Below are positions 37,101 to 49,100 of a stretch of DNA of 60,000 nucleotides, piece after piece. Every line of letters begins with the position of its first letter. The first letter of the stretch is position 1. The notes under the pieces were generated by a model. The model searched no databases. It was not told the origin of the DNA and saw only the letters and a program-made list of their open reading frames with translations. The position numbers and the translations under genes are program-made. Source of the stretch: Bolinopsis microptera (lineage: Eukaryota > Ctenophora > Tentaculata > Lobata > Bolinopsidae); the NCBI RefSeq assembly GCF_026151205.1, contig NC_087076.1:17783419-17843418 (forward strand), read 5' to 3'.

Positions 37101-40100
37101 GTATCATGATCATTAGTGTTATGATTTATATTATTATGATTATACTATATTATACTTTAGAAAATCCCTGTGGTGGACGGCTTGTCCTTGTATTAGCATA
37201 CAATACACACTCCTTTTGTTTAGTAGTAAGCGGGTTTCGTAATTTATTCCAGGAGTATCACCTTGTTCACGAGCTTGCAACTTAATATTCTGGAGTCATT
37301 TGATTGAACCAACAGTTCAAGGATGATTTAACTTATATAGTAAAACCCCGATTCACCGCGGAGTTTGGGGGAAAGGAAACATCCGCGGTAAATCGGGGTT
37401 TTGTTCGTTTATATTATGCATATTTAGCCCTATTTGGGGGAAGGATATTATGTCCACGGTAAAATTTTTTTTAGTAGCACCTCCCTCCCAAATTCAGTCC
37501 CACAGACTTTCTAAGTAACAACCTTCACCTATCACCATCCTAACACTACCCTAACAACAACCAATCACATGTCAGAAACACAAATCACGTGACACTCGAT
37601 TCACCCTCCACAGCCGTCTGTGGTCTCGATTTTAACTGTGCTCCGAGTAACAAGTTTTAATACGCATGATTTTATAATACTGTCTAATTAGCATCTCTTC
37701 TGACTTAAACTCTCTTGATTCACCAACATAACTCGTGTATTTACTTGAATAATCTAAAATAGAGTAGCTCGAGTAGTCCTCAAGATCCCGGTACCCCCGG
37801 TAGCACTGACCTCTACAATTTAATGTTATTCAAGGCTTCGTTGTACTGTCCCTGACTGATAACCTAACGGTACAACCTCTAGTATGCTTCGTACTGATCA
37901 GTGATCATACCATTATATTTCCTGTACTGTGTCAATTTATACTAATGTTCAGTGATCTTACCAATTGTAACTGTAGAATGTACGGTAGGGGGTGTAGCAA
38001 CCTACCAATCTACCATGATTAACTGTGGTTTCCCTGCTTTGAATATTCAAATTTAAACGAAATGTTTCACTTTCAGATCATCAATGTATCCTGTTTAATG
38101 CATATGTTGCGCAACGTTTATGATCTTATCTCATCTTTTGTCAAGCTCTAGGAAAACAAGATTGTCTTTGAGTCTTTGCAGGCAGTTCATGATTATAACC
38201 CCATTAATCACTTTCAGTGTCAACCACAGTACATTTTTGCATCATTCAACCTATCAGTAAATTCTTTAACTCTGCCGCACAATCCCAGAAATCTACTTTA
38301 GCCTCACAGGCACACCTGACTCCTGCAGCAAATATCTTACCATCATCATATCACACAGTCTACAGACTCACTCCAACACACTTCAGGGCTTCATTTCATT
38401 GAAAATTGGCCAGTAAATTACCTTGTTATTTGCCGCCACCTATAATAGAAGGGTACATTTCTGACACCTAAAGCTAATCACTCTGAACTATTGACATATT
38501 TTGCTGGCTGTGTTGCGTCTTTTTGGAGCCTGTGAATAACATTCCTTTAGTAATTCCTTTAGTATTCCTTTAGTAATTCTTTTAGTAATTCCTTTAATAT
38601 TGACCCAATTCTTTTGGTTTTTTATTTTGTCTCCTTTGAAGACACTACAAACTACATGAATGTTACATACATTTTGTTATTAACTGATCTTAAGTGTAAC
38701 GGGATGACATTTCGTGAGGCGATCTAACTTTAGATATCATCTAATTAATGTTGTTCTTTACTTATTTGTCTTTGCAATCACAAAAATTTTCATTCAGAGG
38801 GTATACCTCTTAAATGCTTTCATGCATGGAGATCTTGATTGTCGTATTACACTTGCTAGTCGCATTAGAACGGGTAACAATGGTGCATTATATTTCGGTA
38901 ATACATACTCGACACCATTCTTGGTTCATACGCTTACAATACATTATCAAGAGCATTAGACTCTCCAATGTTTCCGGAGTTTAGCTGTTCAATAATTCAT
39001 ATCCACTGTGGTTTCTATATTGTTAACTGTCGAAAGTCAATATGTTAGTCCTCTGATGTTAGTTGGTCAGCCTCTTAAAACGGTGTGCGAACTTCTGCAC
39101 ATATTATAGAACTACCATCCGTGTATCATACTGAAGTTGGACAGAGTTGAACTTTAGGGCTTTGGTCTGTGTCGAACTTTACTACTGTACAATACGTGTA
39201 TTCATAAATATAAATATATATATAGATGTCTGAATATTCTTCAGAGAGGAAAGGTATGTTACTTTGGCTAGAGTCAGAAAATATGTAATATATGGGGACT
39301 AAAATTCAAGCAACGACGAGCACGGACAATAGCACCTTATACAACGTGAATATATAAGTAGAAACTCGTCCCTTTTACATGCGTCAGCCCCCTATTTATA
39401 GAAACTATGTAATGAAACCTTTGAAGCCTATTTAAATCGGCCTTTGACACCAGGCGAGTTTTTGAAATTCATAGAGCCATGAATAGGTTGCTGCTAGTGC
39501 TGCTGCTAAGTCTACCTCCTCTTTCCTAAAGTAAGCATTACATGCCATATCTATCGTGTTGGTTGATTTATACGTTAGGAGCTTGAATAAAAATAGCGCA
39601 AAAAGATACTATAGCAGAACGCCCATCCGTTCGACGCTCAATATAAGTCTATATTTATCAAGTACAAGGGGCCAAAATGTATAAAGCGCATCAAAGGCGA
39701 GGACCTCGTGCGCTTTCACGTCAGTCCTCCGAGCAGCTGATATTGAAAAAGATCTCTTCTCAATAACTTGCTGTTTTTAGACCTGACGTGTTACCTTCTC
39801 ACCCTGGTTTCTTCCCTTTGTTTCCCCTTGTCCCACCTACTTATAAAACTGTTAGACAACAAAGTACCTACCACTCCAGTGCACAGTGATGTTACAGTGA
39901 TAGCATCATATAAAAAAGCTCTGGTTCTAGAAAAGTGCACTTTCTTAGTATTATGTTTGATTCCGGAATTATTCGCCATTTCAGAACTTGATAAATCATG
40001 GCGAGTGGTATGTTAAAAGAGCATTTCATGGCTTTGATTTGGAGTTCCAAATAATTAGATGACCGAAATATCGAGCATAAGAGCTTATTCGTTACGCGGG

Positions 40101-43100
40101 ATCAGGTGATTGGGTTGACACTAGATCCGCACTTTGATAATCGTGCAGAGAACCCAATAAAGGTGTTGTAGCACGCTATCACGTGTATGTCTGTTAGCTT
40201 ATGGGGATCGACGAGGAGATTAAATTCCAAGCAATCTGGTTTATTTGGAAATAATGCGTTAGTCTATTACCATCAATATAGTTGTAGGTTTGTTAACCAC
40301 CCGAACAGGCGACCACGTGCACTAAATTTTCCCTTAAGCGACTTATGTAAACGACCAATGTAAACGACCGATGTGAACGATGATGGTTGATCACCAGACA
40401 CCTTAAGATATGTTTTTACGGTAGTCACATAATATAGTATTGGAAGATAACAGGTGTTCTATAGTCAGACTTAAAAACCACGCGCCTGAAATATTATCGA
40501 TTAGACGGGCCATAATTATAATCTCAAAGAAGCTGTAAATATTTTGCACGTTGCGTTACTTATATACCAGTCGTTATTACCGATTAAAGTAATCAGATAA
40601 TCCAGCGGCAGACTTGGAGAACCAAACTGATCCGGCCCCCAGAGAGATCAGATCGTGTCATCTAATCAGTGACGATTAATAGGTGATGATTTGACTACCC
40701 CACAAGTTTTAAGCTTGCATGTTAATTACTTGGTGATGTATAGAGTGGTCAGATCACTTGGTTCCTCAAGTCTGCCAGCCAAATAATCAATCTCCATAAA
40801 GCTTTTCTATTCTCTGCTGTTTTTTGTTGCTATAAATACATTTATTTGTCCCCGAGTGAGCCAGATCCACAGTGTCCGACGGAATTTATTTAGCCTTTGA
40901 ATTGGTAATTTTTTATAAAACTTATCTAATTTGATTAAGACAACACGTCATACTCTCTCAAGTCAAAGTAAAGCTAAAAGGTTAGCTAGATCCGCACCCG
41001 AGCTATTATCTTCAGCCCTATTTTCTGCCTCTTTATATGTATTAGATCATCTACAAAAATCTCAGATATTTGCCAAAAACAAACCAGCTGGCGGTACTTC
41101 GATAATTACTTTTACTGGGGATTTTGCAATCGTTTATTCTGATTGGACATATTATGTAATGAACGCCAAGACAGAAGCGTTATCTCAGATCATTAATTTC
41201 ACGTTGGGTTGTAAGAAAAATGACTTGTACAACAGGTGCAAAACTAGGTGGTCGCTTGTGGCATCAGTATTCATTCTTACGATCCATTACGATCCATCAG
41301 ACGTTATACGTTAGGAATAGAGGTAGAGTGGGTGCCCCAAAAGCAAACAGCAAGATTCATTACTATCCACCCACATCCAGTCATATCCGCTCATATCCAC
41401 ACTATCCAGTCATATCCAGTCATATCCTCGATCATATCCAGACTATCCACTGCATATGTTTTTTTAATGCACATGTTTGCCAGGTTGCAAGGTTGGGGCT
41501 GGGGCGTATGGGCGCCTGTAGAAAAATTGTTCTAGAAAGTTTTCCCCATCAGTTTCAGTATGACAACTTTTTGGGGTGTTTCCTGGGATTATGGACAGCA
41601 CATTTATGAAAAGAAACCTTTGTTACGAATTTATTCCCAGATGGACCAATAAATTGCAATTATTACCCTAACTATATAGTATATACATCTTACTAGTTTC
41701 AATGTAAAATTATATGACCTGTATTTCCAATTGTTTTCCCAAATCCCTAACAGTACACTGATCCCTACAAGAGAATGTCCGGTCCTCCAGAACCACCAGC
41801 TTACACCTTCCTGGAACTGTTTGTAGACAAACCCACAATAGTCCTGACACTTGGGGTGATAGCGTTCCTCCTCGGCGCAACTGCTATCATCTCCAACTCC
41901 TGTGTCATAGTGTTCTACATGCCCAACTACAGGAACGTGTATCCCATGCTGTATCTCTGTAATTGTATCTGTGATGGATTCGCAGGTATTGGGGCTATCT
42001 TAGTTGGGGTTGTTCTTGTTCAGCTGTATCAAGAAGAGGAGACAGATACGATCATCAAGAGGGAGCCAGGTGATGTGACGTCATCAAGTCTGGATGAAGA
42101 ATCCCAGCCAAGTACCACCCTGATAGGAACAATATTCTGCATAGTGAACATCGCAATCAGAGTCTCAGTTATTTGCAGTCTGACTGTCTCTGTAGTCAGA
42201 GTCATCCATATCGTGTGGGTGCAGTACAAAATCCGCTACCGGATCGTACTGGGAGCAATGATAAGTGTCTTGCTGTTCTGGATCGCCTTTATTTCAGCTG
42301 AACTTGTCTTGACTCTTCAAGGAACCGGTGGACCAAAAAAATGTGGCATTGATGAAAATGAAATAAGTTTGCGCCAAAAATTAAAGAAGCCTCACAGATT
42401 TGGCCCGAAGGATAGTAAGGTACCAACCCTTCCCTCTTCACAAGAAATGATGATAGAGCAGCTGTTTCTCCAGCCATTTGTAGGAAAAGAGATCTTGTGT
42501 AAGCTAGCAGACGCAATAAACAAGCCTTTGCCCATGGAGTTGGAAATATTTTTAGTCGAAGTTGTCCCGTTCGTCATACCAGTGTTTCTGGCAACATTTC
42601 TTCTGATTGCCACTGCATACAAACTGCTAAGCAGTCCAGTGGGACAAAACAGCGAGGTCAGCAGGAACATCACTGTAACCGTCTTCTGGCTGACCTTCTT
42701 CCACGTCCTCTGTAACCTTCCATTTTTTGTGGTCCTGTGTGTCCTCGGGCATCCTGACTTTGAGAACACTGATAACACCCATTTGGTTGTTAGGTTTGTG
42801 GCTGGGACTATTCTACCTTTTCTGAGTGCTTGCTTGCTTCCTGGAACACTGATCGTGCGGGGAAGCAAGATTAAACAGTTTTATTCAGACAAGATTGTGA
42901 ATAGTTTACAAGGTGGTAAAGTTGGACAGTCAGGAAATAGTGAGAGTAAGGGAAATCGTGAGAATATGGGAAATAGTGAGGATACGGGAAATATTGTAAT
43001 TGAGAATAAGGGAATATGAGAGAGTTGGGGACACATTTAAAATACTATTGCATCGATAAGGGATTTGGTAAATACTGAATCCTTTATGATCTTATTCGAG

Positions 43101-46100
43101 TCCAAATTTAAACCACACCAGTTAAATTCTTAATTTATTATGCATGTTGACAATTTATTGAGTAACTAATTTCAGCCCTACAAATTCTGGGTTAAAGTTT
43201 GATTATCATATTAATGTTTGGTCCGGATTTGTCAGTTGTAAATTCCATCGCATTATTGTATACTCAATCAAATTAAGCTGTTTAGTTTCTGCTGATTGAT
43301 TTTGATGTTATGTATGTAAAATGATTATCTTATCAGTTAAAACTCACTATTGAACATGGTTTTGAATTGCGATCTTTGAGACATAATATATGGCCCATTA
43401 TTTGTTTCTCGTTTATACTCGACTCTATTCTCAACTTATAAAAGAAGATTTAGCAGGGAACCGCGCATTAGAGTTTAGCAAATAGCACATTTAAGCCGCT
43501 ACACAGCTAGGTAACAAAAAAAGATCTACTTCGTAACTAACTTCGCTAGATATAAAGTATACATATATAAAGTATATATTATATAATATACTATATTATG
43601 AGTATTGCTGAAAGCACAGTGTAAGGCCTACACGGACCGCCTCTAACTAGCCAATCCCTGTTTACATGCCGTGTAGCAGGGGACTATATCTCTACTATAA
43701 TTCAAAGAATTGTTTTTGTTGTCTGTATGTACGACCGCCCACGTGCAAATTATGTAAACAAATCCAATTACATCAAACGTTGGCATGGTACATACATTTT
43801 AATGTGATCGCACGTGCAGAATTTGCGTGTGAATGATTGAATTCTAAGACGCGCTAAAACTATGCTAAAACTCTTCCTGGTATATATATAAAGGGGCTTG
43901 CATTCGAAATAGTGTCGAGAACAAGGAAATTTTAAGAAAATAGTTTGGTTGGAAAATTGAAAAATAGTTGTGGGTCCGTTAGTGAGATATCCATTGAATG
44001 GCCATACTGAATTCTTCTGTCTCAGCAAACCACCACTCTACATTGTATTGACGTCTCTTCTATCTCAAAACCAATCGCTGGCCCCCACAAACCTCCTTTT
44101 TAGAACCCACTGCATTGCCAAAATTGGCCAAAAAACCTCAGATTTAGGAATGGACTCAACTCTCAAGCACTTTTGTCAGAAAACAGCAGACAGGTCAATC
44201 ATGATAAACACAGATTCATACATACTATTATTTTTGCAGAAAAATCATCTCAGAATATTTCTAATGAATTCAACGTTTTAAAAATCCCAAAATAAAAAAT
44301 AAACTAAACTAAGGCTAGATAGTACTGCTCCTTCATTGTTTTTTCTTAAATGTAATCGTTCGATATCGTAAGATTGATCTAAACCACATTCGTTTCGACT
44401 TTGGGAGACATTTTCTTCGATGCTATTACTCCCGCTGTGACAGATTTGCACTTAAAAATGTTTCTTATTTTTCGGAAGACGATAACCCTGAGTGAGTTGG
44501 TTGTGAGAAGGTAAACTAGTGGGGAGCAGCTGATCATCACCTGAAGTAGAGAATAAAACAGGTCGAACAACACGGAAACACCCCCTCCCTCCGCAAGCAT
44601 TTCTGTCACCTCAACCTCAAACAGCATCATGGCAGCCCAGGGAAGTGTTGTAGTGATGGACACAGCTAAAATGGCAATAATCGACCATGGGAAGGATCTC
44701 CGCTCTGTTTTCTCTTTTCGGCCGGCTTTACTTGTGCCAGTTGAGGTGGAAGATGATGAAGTCGAGGAGAGTTGTTTGTGAGATTTTCTAGCCTTAAGAG
44801 CCAAATTGTAGATGTAGCCGTATAGGCAAATCACTGCCAACACAGGAAGAAGGAACCCTACTGACAGCAGTATGCTGAAGAAGATTGTACATGCTGGCTT
44901 CTTTTTGTCTCCTTGAGTACAGAATACTAGCCCAGATTCGTTATCTCTTATATGTTCCGCTGGACAAAGCCCAAAAAGAGGTATTGCCGAAATGAGGCTG
45001 CATATCAGGCATGCAGCACCAAAGCCAAGAAGCTGGATCTTTAACTTTAAGTAGTGTAGATACGATAGAGGGTAAGTCAGAAAAACACTCCGCACGATAG
45101 AGATGATCATGATGGTGTATCCGGGTAGGATGATGGTAAATGCTTGTACTGCTAGTTTTATTTGGCACCTTGTTTCAGATCCTCCAGAGAAGGCCAGCTC
45201 CACAATCCAGGATCCTGTCAGAGTTACCAAGAGGAGGAGCTGAGATATCAGGTAAAAGATTACTGAGATGTAGATTTCTAGAAGAGATCTGAAATGCTTG
45301 TAGATTATGTAGAGCGAAATAGCGGATGAAGCTATGAGGGAAATGTAGCTTGGGATTATGATCCATGGAGTCACCTTTAGGTTATACTTTTGGTTAAAAG
45401 GATTCGGGGCATCTTCGCTGTCGTCTGGTATGACGAATGGTCTTGAGGCCGATGATGTTGAGCCCTCTGTCCAGACCGATGATGTTGAGGTTGATGTCCA
45501 AGCAAATGTCGTTGAGCCTACACTAGAATATGTAAAAAATTGACTCATTAAAAACAGAGCAATCTATTAGAAATTTTTAGAATAGCTCACTGAAATTTGA
45601 CTTGGTTAACAGAGTACCTTCTTATTAAACTATTTTTAATTCTTTAGCTAATTGGCGCATGACCTAGTTAGTGTAGTAACACCTGCTCCTTCATGTGCCG
45701 TAAATAAACGGTTGAATCTTTATCAGATGGCATGTGCTCTAAATGTGCTCACGACTCATTGTGTTAAGGATAATATCGGTAATTTGAGTTTCACCGAAAT
45801 AATCACGACAAAAAATTTGCGGTTTTTCTGCTGGTACCATTTTTATATCATCGCAATGATTTGAAGACTAATCCCCTGGAAGTTTTGCTGTGCAATAAAA
45901 TTAAGTATAAACTATACGATGAAGTATGAACACGTGTCACGACTAACTAAGTGCAATGACTGAATTTACGCGGTGCGCCCATTTCAGTGATTAGTCAGGC
46001 TACAATGGATATAAATTTATAATTATAATCAGTTGGTGCCCATGCCCTATGGTAGTATCGGTTAATGGTTATGATGCGATGAGGGATGAAGTCTAGCTAC

Positions 46101-49100
46101 TATTACTCATTTGATGTACCTTTTGCTCGACGTAACCGAAACAATATACTCAAATTATCAATATTTTCTGTGAAATTACAAAACATACCTCTCTTTCGAC
46201 AATCTCGAAGTTCCCTCTGTCGCGATGGTAGCACTCGACCATGTCAAAGAAGATGGGGATAACTTCTTTTCTAAGCGACTCCAACGGTACCAGAGTTACT
46301 TCCAGGAAAGGACCGACAATGTCCGGTATAAATATCTTCTTGTTGTCACCTGAGTAATAGAATGTACTAATGTAATAGAATCGAGGGTTAGGGCGTAAAA
46401 ACTTGTCGATTTTACAAGATAAGATAACATAAGATAATATTACTAATTTGTACGGGTATCGGCCTTACAAAATGACAGGCCTCACAAAATGACAGCCCAC
46501 ATAGACCATGCTGTAGCTTAGGTTCCCTATACATTGAACCCTATTCCTTTTACTGTATGAAAGAAAAAGCATTAATTAACACTTCCCAAGGAATGATAAT
46601 GAGTTTTGAATTTAACCCCAGAAAACCAGGTACTACCATGACTTATGTCAATCAAAGACTACTCTGGTCAAATAAAAAAACTGATTTAGTGACTTTGGTA
46701 GAAGAAATGACAAAAAAATGACCTAGCCTCACAAAATGACAGTGTTATGCCTCACAAAATGACAGTTTTATTTTATGATACAAAGATGGCATATTTATAT
46801 TGGATGCCCCTTGCCTAATTATTGGTATTCTTAAACCCAGTAAGCTCATGATGAGCCTAAATGTGTTTGTTTGATCATCAATTTTGATCAAAATGCCTCA
46901 CAAAATGACACCGAAAAGCCTTACAAAATGACAATGTTTCAGATTGAATTATTTTCATCATCTTAAATGGATCAGAGACAGTCAATACAAGAAGGAGTTA
47001 AAAATAATCATAATCTGACAGTTAACAATCAAGTAGCATTAAAAAAGTGCAGTTCTGATATCAAAACTTTTATTTCAAACTCTTTGATTTCAAACTCTGA
47101 TTTCAAAACTCAACGAAATAAAGCTTCTATTTTGTGAAAGCAGAGAGTAATAACAACTCCTAAAACATGTCAAACGTTAACTAAACACTGAAAAGTGATC
47201 TATCCAGTCATAGAAAATATCAAATATAACCAAATACTGTGTTCAAGTATGAAAACAAAAAATGATTTTTACGCCTCACAAAATGACATTTTTTAAATTT
47301 TTTCAAAGTATAAAAAATGTTCCTTTTTAAATATATTTTGGTAAAAACAGAACTGGTATAATATAAACAACATATATATCTAACAGTAAGACACGTGAAA
47401 GAATAATGAAACTTTTTCCCAAATCGGATTTGAAGTGATGCCGTTTTGGGTTGTCATTTTGTAAGGCACTATCTCACGCGAAATTGCCCAACATTTTTTA
47501 ATCATCCTTTTTCCTGTAAAAGCTATTCTAATCTTCAATCTATTATATTTATCTAACTGTCCTAGGTGAAATCAAATTTCTATAGGCTGCTGTTAAAAAA
47601 TGACAGCCGTGACGAAATTGTCATTTTGTAAGGCATGTTTTTTTGGAAGATTTCAAAGATGACAATTTTTATCGCAAAATTTACGGGGTTTCAATCAAAT
47701 CAACCCCCGGGAAGAAAAATATACCTGTTGAACTACCTATCTGGATAATAAAACATGAACAAAACTCATTTTTGTGCATTTTAGAGCCATCTCCTTTTTC
47801 GTGTCATTTTGTAAGGCCGATACCCGTAAGATTTAATGTTACATATATAGAGAAAAGATTTTTCATTTTAATCTGTCGAAAATCGAAACTCTGTGGGATA
47901 ATTGTCGATTGTCGAATACTGATGACCGCACAAGAATTATCATCTTTCCATCAACCCAATAGTTAGCTTTACTCCGCCTCCATATTTCAATACTCCCAAT
48001 ACAAATAGTGACTTGTTACTCAGCAACACTGAACTCACCTAGTTTATTGAGCATTCGGACCATCTCCTGCCCCATCTCGCTCCTCATGTCACCGTACTGT
48101 CCAGCGATCTTCTGACGTTTGGTCTCCCGGAACTCCTCGAGTTGCAAGGACTCTTGAGTGATGAACCCGACACACAAGTAGAAGAAGTTCTCCCACAGCT
48201 GAAATTATTGGGTGGTTAAGAACAGCCTTTTTATTTCTTTTTTATTAACTTAATTTTTATTGTACGTGATTCTGTATACGGTGCACATGGTAGGTGATGC
48301 TACCACATTATTATATGGATATTACTTTCAAAGATAAAGATAGGAAAAGTATCCAGCTGGTCGAAATGGTCGTACCAAAAACCTAACATCATCCATTTTG
48401 CCATAACTTTTCGGAAAAGCGGTTTTATGCTATGCCTTGGGGGATGATTCGGAATCAGCGTCAAAATCAACATAGATTCATGATAGTTGCATACCATAAG
48501 GGCCCTTTTACATTTTCTGAGTTGGGTGAGCGATCAATTAGATGGGTAAAACTAAATATTGTATAGAATTCAGCATTTAAAATCTAATAAATCGAATTTT
48601 CTTATCAGTGCCCGCAGCATTATATAACATGATTGATTGTAAACCGAGACGGTGCCCGGGTGGTTCTAATGACCAATTTTAATCTTAACAAATATATAGT
48701 AAACATATTAATAATCCCTTACAAGGGCACTGCACACTTAATAGGAAAATGCCACACTGTGTAGATCGGCAACTTTACGATGGAATTAAAACTTATCGGA
48801 CAAATATCGCGAAAACTTAAAGTTTTGTATGCTCCAACGGCCAGAATGAATGACTCAACAAACAATTTTTTTATTTTTCTTGCTGATTTGAAGGCCATTA
48901 AGGCAATTGACCCAGTCAAAAAGTTAAGGTTAAAGTTGATGCCGTGGTGTCAGTAAAATGGTACGGATGTATATTATACCCATATATATATGATGATTTG
49001 GCCTTAATTTCAGACACCATAGAGCAAGTCCAACTTCTGCTGACAGACCTTGCAAATGCAGCCGCACAAGTTGGTCTTGCTATGAATGCTTCTAAGACCG

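Larger units (their letters stand above)
31734..38390. other. 6.65-kb insertion within the duplicated block, no intact gene
   Basis: Sequence absent from copy 1. It holds a pair of long direct repeats (32069-32700 and 33335-33777), a foldback element between them (32791-33251), a minus-strand retroelement remnant with poly-A (34131-34690) and a small pogo-like hairpin (37341-37402). From 34700 to 37300 and 37410 to 38390 I see only AT-rich sequence with no ORF of interest. Confidence 0.7.
30551..43330. repeat. Segmental duplication, copy 2, split by insertions
   Basis: Matches 24119-30545 in two parts, 30551-31733 and 38391-43330. The match breaks at GGAAATGTAAGCC (31733) and resumes at CATTTCATTGAAAATTGG (38391), while copy 1 is continuous there (about 25382-25395). 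A smaller insertion, about 40295-41095, interrupts the second part. Confidence 0.85.

Noticed and set aside
40931-41314. 127-codon plus-strand ORF
   Set aside because: It crosses the 801-bp insertion junction, has no recognisable domain, and its paralogous sequence in copy 1 is not open. Probably chance.
41220-41609. Overlapping ORFs with SHIRSYP repeats just before receptor 2
   Set aside because: They arise from the 10-bp tandem repeat. The receptor itself starts at its own ATG at 41775.
46451-47828. Motif array considered as a regulatory repeat of the DOCK gene
   Set aside because: The exact terminal inverted repeats and the orientation switch fit a transposon better.
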